Below are positions 5,333 to 12,020 of a stretch of DNA of 12,020 nucleotides, piece by piece (position 1 is the stretch's first letter; every line of letters starts with the position of its first letter). The stretch comes from Bacteroidota bacterium (GTDB taxonomy: Bacteria; Bacteroidota; Bacteroidia; B-17B0; Aurantibacillaceae). Location: NCBI GenBank assembly GCA_005800865.1, contig SYEI01000268.1:1-12020 (forward strand), read 5' to 3'. Under the pieces are notes generated by a model. It saw only the letters and a list, made by a program, of their open reading frames with translations. It was not told the origin of the DNA and ran no database searches. The position numbers were made by a program, and so were the translations under genes.

Positions 5333-5878
5333 TTAAGATTGACAACCGCAATCTTTTTTACATTCATGCTCAAATATATTTCCGTATTTATCCGATTCGA
5401 TAGAACAACACTCATTAAATAAAGTATGTAGCTGCTGACGAGCTCTTTGAATACGAGATTTAGCGCCCGAATAAGAAATTCCTAATTTATCTGCGTATTC
5501 TTTTTGAGATAATAATCCCATTTCAGTTTGCAGGATAGCTTCCTTGTAATTGTCTGGCAATTGCTCAATCATTGGTTTTAAGCAATTAGCTAATTCAGCA
5601 TTAAATACTTTTTCCTCTTCAAGCTCTATCAAATTATCAGATAAAGACACTTTCGGCTTTTGTTTTCTGAAATAATCCAAAATACTATTTCTGGTTATTT
5701 GATATACCCAAGATGCTAATTTATCATTATCACTCAAAGTTTTTAACTTTAAGTGAATTTTGATAAATACATCCTGCAAAATATCCTTAGAGATATCTTT
5801 GTCTTTAACGCGTTTGTTTATAAAGTTAAACAGTTCCTGATGAAACGCTTTCCATATAGTTTCAGTTGTTGTTGTCAT
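5333..5878 (-). CDS. sigZ: ECF RNA polymerase sigma factor, SigZ-like, with Cys-rich C-terminus
   Basis: A 181-residue ECF-type sigma factor. Region 2 spans about 10-72 (including DILQDVFIKIHLKLK and ASWVYQITRNSILDYFRKQ), which binds core polymerase and the -10 element. Region 4 spans about 100-153 (LPDNYKEAILQTEMGLLSQK, then ADKLGISYSGAKSRIQRARQ), the helix-turn-helix for the -35 element. After it comes a short tail with NECCSIESDKYGNIFEHE and then CKKDCGCQS: Cys157, 158, 173, 177 and 179. A CC...(D)..GN......C..C tail is characteristic of the SigZ group. No anti-sigma factor gene is next to it, so the tail itself may sense metal or redox state, as the Cys-rich domain does in the copper-responsive CorE sigma factors (analogy only). 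The ATG at 5878 is 38 nt after the pepD stop codon, and the gap is filled by a copy of the element that also precedes the Cys-rich peptide gene downstream. This suggests autoregulation. Confidence 0.88.
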   Translation of the reverse strand: MTTTTETIWKAFHQELFNFINKRVKDKDISKDILQDVFIKIHLKLKTLSDNDKLASWVYQITRNSILDYFRKQKPKVSLSDNLIELEEEKVFNAELANCLKPMIEQLPDNYKEAILQTEMGLLSQKEYADKLGISYSGAKSRIQRARQQLHTLFNECCSIESDKYGNIFEHECKKDCGCQS

Positions 5879-5886
5879 AACCTTAA

Positions 5887-5914
5887 AGACGCATCATTTA
5901 CAAAAAGACGCAAA
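5887..5914 (-). promoter_or_regulatory. Putative autoregulatory ECF promoter of the sigma gene
   Basis: TTTGCGTCTTTTT (5914-5902) and GCGTCT (5892-5887) repeat the element found before the Cys-rich peptide, with identical 19-bp spacing. The downstream half is followed in both by an A/T-rich stretch and GGTTAT. The 3' half ends only 8 nt before the sigma ATG, so transcription from it would yield an almost leaderless mRNA. Alternatively these are operator repeats for another regulator. Confidence 0.6.
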
Positions 5915-5916
5915 AT

Positions 5917-7368
5917 TTATTTTTTTGGTATTCTTACTAGTGTTTCTAGTAAAAAACCCCAGTATTTTTGCACTGAACTAATTTGAACCGTTTCATCGGG
6001 TGAGTGAGCTCCACGAATATTTGGTCCAAATGAAATCATTTGCATATTTGGGTAATTAGTTCCCAAAATACCACATTCTAAACCTGCGTGACATGCACTT
6101 ACTTTTGCTTCTTCGTTATAACGCTCTTTATATAAATCGCTCATTAATTTAACGATTGGTGAAGATGGTTTTGGTGTCCAACCTGGATAAGAACCCGCTG
6201 CGGTGATTTCTGCTCCTAATAATTCGAATGCTGAAGTAATGGCAAACTGTAAATCTAATTTCTCAGAATCAACCGAACTACGTGTTAAACATTGTATTTG
6301 ATAAGCACCATCTTTTACAATTACTCGGGCTACGTTATTAGATGTTTGTACTAAGCCTGCAATATCTGGACTCATCCTGTAAATACCATAAGGACATGCA
6401 TAAATAGAACGTAATAATTTATATTGAAAATCAGCACTAAATACTTTTGCAGGAGTCTCAGTCTCTTCGATTGTAATAATTAATTTTGAATCAGTAGTAG
6501 AATGTTCTTCTTTAACTGTTTTCTCAAATGCTTGAATTTGCGTTTTTAAAGCGGAAACATCTGCAACCGTAACAACCGAAACAGATTCACGAGGGATGGC
6601 ATTTCTTAAACTACCACCATCAACCAAAGCAATTTCAATTTTTAAATCTTTGCTTAATGACCATAATAAACGGTTCATGATTTTATTAGCATTTCCTCGT
6701 CCACGGTGAATATCCATTCCCGAATGTCCACCAGTTAAGCCTTTTACAGTAACTTTAAAAGCAGTTTTATTTTTTGGAGCTTCTTGATTGTATTTACCTG
6801 TAGCGGTAACATCTACGCCGCCAGCACAACCAATGGTTAATTCGTTATCATCTTCGGTATCTAAATTCAACATGATTTGCGCATCTAATAAGCCGCCCTT
6901 TAAAGCTAAAGCGCCTGTCATTCCTGTTTCTTCATCAATGGTAAACAATGCTTCTAAAGCAGGATGAGGAATAGTTGTTGATTCTAATAACGCCATGATT
7001 GATGCTACACCAATACCGTTATCAGCTCCTAAAGTGGTTCCGTTGGCTTTTACCCAATCGCCGTCAACTAACATTTCTATACCTTGTGTATTGAAGTCAA
7101 AATTAGTAGCGGCATTTTTTTGGTGAACCATATCTAAATGACTTTGCAACACAACGGTTACTCTATCTTCCATACCTTTTGTGGCAGGCTTTTTTATAAT
7201 CACATTTCCAACTTCATCAACGATTGTTGGTAAGCCTAATTTTTCGCCAAAAGCTTTTGCAAAAGCAATCACGCGTTCTTCTTTTTTGGAAGGGCGAGGT
7301 ACAGCATTTAAATCTGCAAAGTTATTCCACATCGCTGTGGGTTCTAGTTTTCTGATAGCTTCGTTCAT
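5917..7368 (-). CDS. pepD: Cytosolic aminoacyl-histidine dipeptidase (M20/PepD)
   Basis: A 483-residue di-zinc peptidase of family M20 that cleaves Xaa-His and many other dipeptides, recycling amino acids in the cytosol. The expected metal and catalytic residues are all present: H77-L-D79 (LQSHLDMVHQK), D116 (TLGADNGIG), E146-E147 (FTIDEETGMTGA), D170 (LNLDTEDDNE) and H455 (IRGAHSPDE). GGHSGMDIHRGRGNAN (213-228) marks the dimerisation/lid region, and ACHAGLECG (425-433) is the usual late motif. Length is normal for PepD and there is no signal peptide. A promoter-like site lies at 7394-7421. No terminator separates it from the sigma gene, so read-through into that gene is possible. Its link to the sigma/peptide pair is probably only positional. 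Confidence 0.95.
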   Translation of the reverse strand: MNEAIRKLEPTAMWNNFADLNAVPRPSKKEERVIAFAKAFGEKLGLPTIVDEVGNVIIKKPATKGMEDRVTVVLQSHLDMVHQKNAATNFDFNTQGIEMLVDGDWVKANGTTLGADNGIGVASIMALLESTTIPHPALEALFTIDEETGMTGALALKGGLLDAQIMLNLDTEDDNELTIGCAGGVDVTATGKYNQEAPKNKTAFKVTVKGLTGGHSGMDIHRGRGNANKIMNRLLWSLSKDLKIEIALVDGGSLRNAIPRESVSVVTVADVSALKTQIQAFEKTVKEEHSTTDSKLIITIEETETPAKVFSADFQYKLLRSIYACPYGIYRMSPDIAGLVQTSNNVARVIVKDGAYQIQCLTRSSVDSEKLDLQFAITSAFELLGAEITAAGSYPGWTPKPSSPIVKLMSDLYKERYNEEAKVSACHAGLECGILGTNYPNMQMISFGPNIRGAHSPDETVQISSVQKYWGFLLETLVRIPKK

Positions 7369-7393
7369 AGTAGTGGGTTATTGAATTAAGCTA

Positions 7394-7421
7394 TAAATAT
7401 AAAGTTTTCTTGTTTACGCAA
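7394..7421 (-). promoter_or_regulatory. Probable promoter of pepD
   Basis: On the minus strand, TTG (7421-7419), a 17-bp spacer and TATATTTA (7401-7394) match TTG / TAnnTTTG with one mismatch in the last base. It lies 25 nt before the pepD ATG and begins just after the stop codon of the upstream gene. Confidence 0.45.
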
Positions 7422-7811
7422 CTAGTTTTTCACCATTTTCAACTTCACTCCTCCTTTTTTCTTTTTCTTCTTTATTTTTTCTCCTTCACTATTAGATAAT
7501 TCAATAGTCATATAAGCGGTTTTAACTTCGCCAACTACAATACCAGTCACCCGTTGACTTTGATAGCCTATATGCCCTACCTGTACCGAATATCTTCCAG
7601 GAACAAGCGCAAAAAAAGCATAGCCATCGTTACCACTCACAAATTGTTGTTTAATAGTGTCATTGAAAATAACAGCCATACTATCGTTCATAAAAGGAAA
7701 ACCAGTTTTTTTATCTTTTACTAAAATTTTTATACCGCTAGAACGTTGCTGGGCCTTCAGCGAAGCAGCAAGTGTTAAAATAAATATGATTAGAGTAACT
7801 GTTTTTTTCAT
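7422..7811 (-). CDS. Secreted carboxypeptidase-regulatory-like (CarbopepD_reg) protein with poly-Lys tail
   Basis: A 129-residue protein with a signal peptide (MKKTVTLIIFILTLAASLKA, cut before QQ). Residues 26-107 resemble a transthyretin-like carboxypeptidase-regulatory beta-sandwich: a first strand IKILVKDKKTGFPF, then SGNDGYAFFALVPGRYSVQV and HIGYQSQ, the usual G-x-a/y-F-x-x-l-x-pG-xY-x-v pattern and HIGY turn of this family. In Bacteroidota this domain is typical of envelope proteins and of the N-termini of TonB-dependent receptors; here it stands alone. The C-terminus is strongly basic, with K112 and K114-119 followed by GGVKLKMVKN, which might bind lipopolysaccharide, polyanions or nucleic acid. 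It follows the upstream secreted protein gene by 8 nt, so the two are probably co-transcribed. Domain call fairly sure, role unknown. Confidence 0.75.
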   Translation of the reverse strand: MKKTVTLIIFILTLAASLKAQQRSSGIKILVKDKKTGFPFMNDSMAVIFNDTIKQQFVSGNDGYAFFALVPGRYSVQVGHIGYQSQRVTGIVVGEVKTAYMTIELSNSEGEKIKKKKKKGGVKLKMVKN

Positions 7812-7819
7812 TATAAAAA

Positions 7820-8299
7820 TTAATAAGATATAACATAGATTAACGAAGGTGGTTCCTCTTCTTCAAATTGTTCTGTTTCTTCTGAAACCAATATTTCTTT
7901 GTAAGTCTTTCTAAGTCTCAAAAAAACTAAATTTCCAGAAGGACAATCTCTGTAATATTTTCCTTTTATATAATTAACGTTGATAATCACATTATAATCT
8001 GTTTCAACAATTGATTTAATAACACAATCGTAACTTCCTTTAGGAATTAACAAGTTTAGTATAACGCCAGTACCTCCATACAAAGGAAAATCAGGGACAA
8101 ATAAAGGGTGAAATGGATCTGGGTTTAATAAATTGAAATAGTCAGCATCAGTTCGCACCAAATAATTTCCAGGCATTAAGCCAGGAATATGTTGCGGCTT
8201 TGCGATTTCGTATGGATATTTCGCATTAATAATTGGGTGCTCTTGCGCTAATAAAAAATTAGCACAAGTTATTATCAGAAATATAAAGCCAATTTTCAT
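7820..8299 (-). CDS. Small secreted protein, function unknown
   Basis: A 159-residue protein with a signal peptide (MKIGFIFLIITCANFLLA, cut before QE). The mature part starts with a Pro-rich, aromatic stretch (30-75, including LNPDPFHPLFVPDFPLYGG), then beta-like segments (GVILNLLIPKGSYDCVIKSI, then NVIINVNYIKG) and an acidic run EQFEEEEPP near the end. Two mature cysteines, C92 and C119, could form a disulfide. I do not recognise the family. The Cys in the signal peptide is not followed by a Ser/Gly-type lipoprotein context, so a lipobox is unlikely. It is the first gene of a probable two-gene unit with the carboxypeptidase-regulatory-like protein. The 101-bp gap upstream holds only small hairpins (8364-8376 and 8382-8398) and no convincing promoter. 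Confidence 0.65.
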   Translation of the reverse strand: MKIGFIFLIITCANFLLAQEHPIINAKYPYEIAKPQHIPGLMPGNYLVRTDADYFNLLNPDPFHPLFVPDFPLYGGTGVILNLLIPKGSYDCVIKSIVETDYNVIINVNYIKGKYYRDCPSGNLVFLRLRKTYKEILVSEETEQFEEEEPPSLIYVISY

Positions 8300-8400
8300 A
8301 TAAATTGAATTTTATATAAAAATAGAGATTTTGAAAGCTTTACTTTTGCAACTTTATATCTGGTAGCTTTTAGCTAATAAGTGGTTTAAAATGAACCAAA

Positions 8401-9819
8401 CTAATCTTTAAAAGTAAACTTCGCAAAACGATTCCCTGCTTTTTTAGAGTAAGTTAAAACAAGGATGGTTTCTTTATTCATTTGAAAACTATACTTCATA
8501 AAAGCCAAGTCGTCGTTTGATGAACTATCGAAGATTGATTTTGTGGTTACATTTCCATCTTTTCCTATTTCAAACTGTTTATTGCAATTATATAATAAAT
8601 GCGCAGCCTTGCTAGATTGAAAAGAAATAAACGACATCGTGCCACCTTTGCAGCTTGGCTTTTCACCTTTCATCGTGACTTCAATTTTTTTAGCAATTGT
8701 TTTTTGCTGCTCTTTTGTAGGAAAATTCACTTCTATCAAATCTCCAAATTTAGTATTACAAACACCATTGTCGCAAATAGAATTTTGAAACTCACATATC
8801 ATTAAAATATTATCCTCTAGCTGAAATGTATTGGTTAAATAATAATGATAAAACTTCTCTTCAGGCATTTGTTCTTGCATGTTATATTGCCCTTGTGATA
8901 ACACTTTTAAGTGCTCTGGCTCAAGAGTAAAGTAAAATAAGCCTTTCAAACTATGATTTTCTTCCCAATTAGTCAAAGTATTTTTGTCAATACTGTAATT
9001 ACCAGAACATATTAAATTACTCTTGTTGTTTAACTGCAAATTAACATCCAAAAAACGTTTTTCATTAATTGCAATTTCGGTTTTATACAATGTATCTTTT
9101 TCTGATTGATAACTTACCACAAACAGTTTAGTGAAGTCTCCTGATTCGCCCTCAATTTTATAATACTGCTTTTCTGTAAAAAAGATATTTTGTTCGTCAT
9201 CCATAAACACATTGGTTATGACTGTTTTATTGAGTGGCTGATCTAATTCAATTTCCTTTTCAAAAACAGCTCTTAAACCTTTACTTATAACTTTATAAGC
9301 AGCTTTCCCTTTTACAGCATCCGACTCAGAAGTTTCTCTAAACAATAATATACGATTACTATCCGCTGCTAATCGAATGGTGTATTTACAATCATAGTTT
9401 TTATCACTAAACGCAACCTCATCAATGACGGTATGATTAAGCGACAATTCTCCATTAGGTTTTATTTCGTTAATATAAACTGTGTACTTTTTTAGTTTTT
9501 TATCGTGATGAGAACTAAACAAATAAATATGAGAATTGAAATATAAAATAGTTTCAAAAGTATTGGCTTTACCGTCTATTTGAGGCATTTCAACCTGTCG
9601 TTTATAAACTCTTCTTAATTCCTTATTCGTAATGCATTCAATATAAAATTCGTTTTCTGATTTTGAAGAGATAGCAAAAAAAGACTGCTCGTTCATGCCA
9701 AATACTTCGGGGTAAGCAAACTCATCATTAACATCCGGACTTAATTGAACAGTCACGTTTTGCGAAAAGGAATTCAAATAAGTAAATACTAAAAGAATAA
9801 AGCCAAAGATTTTTTGCAT
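8401..9819 (-). CDS. Large secreted protein of unknown function, probably beta-rich
   Basis: With ATG at 9819 the product is 472 residues and starts with a clean signal peptide (MQKIFGFILLVFTYLNSFSQ, cut after SFS or SFSQ). The frame can be extended six codons to a TTG at 9837, but that puts residues in front of the signal sequence and overlaps a promoter-like TAATATTTG, so the ATG is preferred. The mature protein alternates short hydrophobic strands with polar turns (NEFYIECITNKE, FNSHIYLFSSHH, NRILLFRETSE, NIFFTEKQYYKI, NILMICEFQN), a pattern that fits a beta-propeller or similar repeat fold, though I cannot name a family. Cysteines cluster at 342, 349, 354, 390 and 412 and may form disulfides. 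It follows the TPR/TonB_C gene by about 58 nt and may share its transcript. Secretion is likely and the function is unknown. Confidence 0.7.
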   Translation of the reverse strand: MQKIFGFILLVFTYLNSFSQNVTVQLSPDVNDEFAYPEVFGMNEQSFFAISSKSENEFYIECITNKELRRVYKRQVEMPQIDGKANTFETILYFNSHIYLFSSHHDKKLKKYTVYINEIKPNGELSLNHTVIDEVAFSDKNYDCKYTIRLAADSNRILLFRETSESDAVKGKAAYKVISKGLRAVFEKEIELDQPLNKTVITNVFMDDEQNIFFTEKQYYKIEGESGDFTKLFVVSYQSEKDTLYKTEIAINEKRFLDVNLQLNNKSNLICSGNYSIDKNTLTNWEENHSLKGLFYFTLEPEHLKVLSQGQYNMQEQMPEEKFYHYYLTNTFQLEDNILMICEFQNSICDNGVCNTKFGDLIEVNFPTKEQQKTIAKKIEVTMKGEKPSCKGGTMSFISFQSSKAAHLLYNCNKQFEIGKDGNVTTKSIFDSSSNDDLAFMKYSFQMNKETILVLTYSKKAGNRFAKFTFKD

Positions 9820-9877
9820 AGGAACAGATATTATCAAATATTAAGGTAGGAAATTTTATTGATAATGCAATCTATAC

Positions 9878-11050
9878 TTACTTCAATTGAAAATTGATAG
9901 GCAAATTAAAAAACACATTAACCGCTTTTCCATTTTGCATACCTGGTTTCCATTTAGGCATAGAATAAATAACCCGTGTTGCTTCAACATCACATTCAAT
10001 GCAGCCTGGAACTCCTCTCACAATATTAACGTTTTTAATCAAGCCGTCTTTAGTGACAACAAATCTCAAAAAACATTTTCCAGATAAACCAGCTTCTTTT
10101 GCCATTTGCGGATATTCAATATTCTTCTGAATATGTTTCATCATATCTATTACTCCGCCTGGGAATTCGGGCATTGTCTCATTATTACTATTCTCATAAG
10201 GTTTTTGTAGAATTGTTACTTTTTTTGATAATTTCTTACTGCCAAAATCAGTTGTACTTGAATATAATAAGTTCTTTGCAAAAATAATAGAAACTGTTTT
10301 TAGAGATTTTATATTTCGCTCTGCCGAATTTGCAGGTACAGCGTTTGGAAGTCCGTAAAGCTCTTTTATTAATCCTATCTCAAATTCGTTGTTTATTGAC
10401 TGAATAACTTTTACATCACTTACTTTTCCATACGCATCAATTATCAATGACAATAACAATTTACCCCTGGAGTGATTTGTTTTCATCCAATCTGCAAATT
10501 TTGTTTTTTGTATAAAATCAAATAGTAAGCTATCTTCTTCTTGAAATTTTGCTAAGTCAATTTCAGATCCTGATTTGTAAATTGTGTCCTTATTGTATAT
10601 ATAATACGAAACTAATAGAGTAGAATCTTTGTCATATTTTTCATAATCAAGATTATCATTGTATTTGTAAGTAGTAATAAACTCTACATTTTTAATTTCC
10701 TTTTTAGAAATATCACCTTCCATTAAGGTTATAACTGTATCTACTTTACAACACTCTCTATAATAAATACCGATTGCTTCTTTATCCCTATAAGTGGCCG
10801 CACCACCAATATCTTGACAATAGCCTTTAAAGTCATTCATTTTTTGCCGACATGCTGCCCTATTGAAATAAGTATCTGGGTGCGGCGATATATTTAAAGA
10901 AAGTGTAAACAGGGAATCAGCCGATCTATAATTCTTTTTTGCTAATTCCGAATTACCTTGATCATACAATACAATTGATTTATCTTTTTTTTGCGCAAAA
11001 AGCGCCTGAGACATTATCAGTCCAAATACGATTAAAATATATTTATTCAT
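9878..11050 (-). CDS. Secreted TPR protein with TonB C-terminal domain
   Basis: A 390-residue protein with a signal peptide (MNKYILIVFGLIMSQALFA, cut before QKK). Residues 27-85 fit one or two TPR-like helices (YDQGNSELAKKNYRSADSLF, then NRAACRQKMNDFKGYCQD), and 100-101 is a CC pair. Residues about 196-258 (GKLLLSLIIDAYGKVSDVKV, ending VSIIFA) look like a degenerate TonB_C fold. Residues about 293-389 are a clear TonB_C domain: MPEFPGGVIDMMKHIQKNI, then YPQMAKEAGLSGKCFLRFVV, DG.IKNV.IVRG, and MPKWKPGMQNGKAV. In classical TonB this domain contacts the TonB box of outer-membrane receptors, driven by ExbBD. Here a cleaved-type signal replaces the anchored Pro-rich N-terminus, so energy transduction is doubtful and a structural or sensing role in the periplasm is as likely. 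The 42-nt gap to the upstream membrane peptide gene allows co-transcription. Confidence 0.8.
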   Translation of the reverse strand: MNKYILIVFGLIMSQALFAQKKDKSIVLYDQGNSELAKKNYRSADSLFTLSLNISPHPDTYFNRAACRQKMNDFKGYCQDIGGAATYRDKEAIGIYYRECCKVDTVITLMEGDISKKEIKNVEFITTYKYNDNLDYEKYDKDSTLLVSYYIYNKDTIYKSGSEIDLAKFQEEDSLLFDFIQKTKFADWMKTNHSRGKLLLSLIIDAYGKVSDVKVIQSINNEFEIGLIKELYGLPNAVPANSAERNIKSLKTVSIIFAKNLLYSSTTDFGSKKLSKKVTILQKPYENSNNETMPEFPGGVIDMMKHIQKNIEYPQMAKEAGLSGKCFLRFVVTKDGLIKNVNIVRGVPGCIECDVEATRVIYSMPKWKPGMQNGKAVNVFFNLPINFQLK

Positions 11051-11052
11051 TG

Positions 11053-11065
11053 CTTGAATATCAAG
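11053..11065 (-). repeat. Small inverted repeat next to a start codon
   Basis: CTTGA/TCAAG with a 3-nt loop lies 2 nt upstream of the ATG at 11050. On the mRNA it would be a 5-bp hairpin next to the start of the TPR/TonB_C gene, which might affect initiation. It is short enough to be chance. Confidence 0.2.
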
Positions 11066-11092
11066 TAATTTATTTATTACGAAAAGAGTAGT

Positions 11093-11329
11093 CTAAGATT
11101 CCTTTATGGGGACTGCTTTAAACAGTTGAATTCCTTTTTTAATTAGCCAATAGGAGATAAAACCGAATAATATGACAAAAACCAATTGCCCGACATTAAA
11201 CCCTAGATTATAAGCATCAGATGACCAATTAACTAAAACGCTCAATATCGTTTCAATTCCTAATAATAAATCTGATAAAGCGAAAAGACTTCCGACTACA
11301 ATTAACACTACTGCAATAAATTTTCTCAT
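11093..11329 (-). CDS. Small two-helix membrane protein, function unknown
   Basis: A 78-residue protein with two predicted transmembrane helices (about 4-24, FIAVVLIVVGSLFALSDLLL, and about 46-64, VGQLVFVILFGFISYWLI), a short loop between them, and a basic then mixed C-terminus (KKGIQLFKAVPIKES). No family is recognised. The start is 7 nt after the stop codon of the histidine kinase gene, so it is almost certainly co-transcribed with it and could be a small partner of the sensor, though nothing in the sequence proves this. Confidence 0.7.
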   Translation of the reverse strand: MRKFIAVVLIVVGSLFALSDLLLGIETILSVLVNWSSDAYNLGFNVGQLVFVILFGFISYWLIKKGIQLFKAVPIKES

Positions 11330-11336
11330 ATTTAAT

Positions 11337-12020
11337 CTATCCTTTCAACTTAAACGCCAGATTAAACACTAAACCCTTATCATTTTTAAATTGATGTGTT
11401 CCATCTATCTGTTCGCATAAGGAACTAATTAATTCCATGCCTAAACTATGACTGTTTTGTTTCCAATTATCGGGCAAGCCTTTCCCATTGTCTCTCACTT
11501 CTAGCTCCACCAAATTATTCAATTGTCTCATTTTTATATCTATCACCAACGATTTATCATCACTGCTAGCGTACTTAAATGAATTGGTAATTAACTCATT
11601 TAAAATTAAACCGCATGGAATAGCGGCCGATAAATCTAACATCACTAATTCTGTATCTAAATGTATGTCAACTGGTTTATTACTACCTAAAGAGTTTTTA
11701 ATTTCTGCAGTTAAACTTTCGATGTAGGCTTTAAAATTTAACTCAACAAGACTATTATTATTAAAGATAGTTTGATGTACCAGAGCCATTGAAAATACGC
11801 GATTTCTGCAATCTTCTAAAGCGTCTTTTACTTCTCGTGAATCCGAAATTTCTTTTTTAAGATTTAATAAACTAGTCACGATATTCATGTTATTTTTTAC
11901 GCGATGAAACACCTCAGCGAGTAAAATCTCCTTTTCTTTCAGCATTTTTTTAATCAAATCTTCTTGACTAATGGATTCTGAAACAATACTGATATTAAAT
12001 GCTAAAGCCGACGTAAATGC
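11337..12020 (-). CDS. Sensor histidine kinase, HisKA_2 type (5' part cut by window edge)
   Basis: The frame runs open to the right edge, so 227 C-terminal residues are visible and the N-terminal sensor is missing. A TTG at 11957 should not be taken as the start, since coding continues upstream (visible: NISIVSESISQEDL). The kinase core starts with KEKEILLAEVFHRVKNNMNI; the His of FHRVKNN (codon 11906-11904) is the expected phosphorylation site and the HRVKNN box is typical of HisKA_2 kinases. The ATP-binding domain follows with the N box ILNELITNSFKYAS, the G1 box RDNGKGLPDNW and the G2 region HSLGMELISSLCEQIDG. Kinases of this type often signal to RNA-binding (ANTAR) or stress-response regulators; no receiver-domain gene is visible here. 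The small membrane protein follows 7 nt downstream. Confidence 0.9.
   Translation of the reverse strand, partial: AFTSALAFNISIVSESISQEDLIKKMLKEKEILLAEVFHRVKNNMNIVTSLLNLKKEISDSREVKDALEDCRNRVFSMALVHQTIFNNNSLVELNFKAYIESLTAEIKNSLGSNKPVDIHLDTELVMLDLSAAIPCGLILNELITNSFKYASSDDKSLVIDIKMRQLNNLVELEVRDNGKGLPDNWKQNSHSLGMELISSLCEQIDGTHQFKNDKGLVFNLAFKLKG

Noticed and set aside
8364..8398. Hairpins in the gap upstream of the small secreted protein as a terminator for the preceding gene
   Set aside because: The stems are 5-6 bp and not followed by a T-run on the minus strand, so termination is not supported.
9820..9837. TTG start six codons upstream for the large secreted protein
   Set aside because: The ATG at 9819 gives a normal signal peptide and avoids overlap with the promoter-like sequence.
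9887..10287. Forward-strand reading frames opposite the TPR/TonB_C gene
   Set aside because: They are antisense to a well-supported gene and show no protein-like features; the same applies to forward frames at 5753-5986, 7181-7384, 8599-8805 and 11488-11727.
11955..11957. TTG as start of the histidine kinase
   Set aside because: The frame stays open to the window edge and the kinase core alone would lack any sensor; the gene is partial instead.

Overview
The window is AT-rich chromosomal DNA from a member of the Bacteroidota, probably a flavobacterium-like or sphingobacterium-like organism. The evidence is a set of Bacteroidota-type protein families, start codons without Shine-Dalgarno sequences (A-rich leaders instead), several promoter-like sites of the TTG / TAnnTTTG type, and many secreted proteins whose signal peptides end just before Gln. 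No transposase, integrase, CRISPR array, rRNA or recognisable tRNA is visible, so this looks like ordinary chromosome rather than a mobile island.

Left part (1-5111). A B12-binding radical SAM protein is cut by the left edge. It is followed by a secreted coiled-coil protein built from an internal duplication, with a clear terminator. A 340-bp gap holds a well-formed forward promoter with no gene behind it. Next is a two-gene unit (4-nt gap) of a COQ7-like di-iron protein and a SAM methyltransferase. Then come a small conserved 'glyoxalase'-labelled protein, a DUF4442/PaaI-like hotdog protein convergent with it, and a conserved hypothetical protein that ends at a strong bidirectional terminator.

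Centre (5112-7421). This is the most interesting part. A SigZ-like ECF sigma factor with a cysteine-rich C-terminus (CC...C...CGC) lies upstream of a previously easy-to-miss 45-residue ORF. That peptide has 12 Cys and no hydrophobic residue except the initiator Met, and eight of its cysteines alternate with Asn/Gln/Ser. The sigma gene and the peptide gene are each preceded by the same bipartite element: an identical 13-mer containing GCGTCT, then a second GCGTCT exactly 19 bp on. This is what an autoregulated sigma factor and its target promoter would look like. The peptide also has its own terminator. The proposal is a compact sigma-factor/cysteine-peptide module, perhaps for metal or thiol stress. 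The PepD dipeptidase gene upstream seems to be a housekeeping neighbour.

Right part (7422-12020). All genes here are on the minus strand. In transcription order they are a HisKA_2-type sensor histidine kinase (cut by the right edge), a two-helix membrane peptide, a secreted TPR/TonB_C protein, a large secreted protein of unknown function, a small secreted protein, a carboxypeptidase-regulatory-like secreted protein with a poly-Lys tail, and pepD. Short gaps suggest at least two co-transcribed pairs (kinase/membrane peptide, and the two small secreted proteins).
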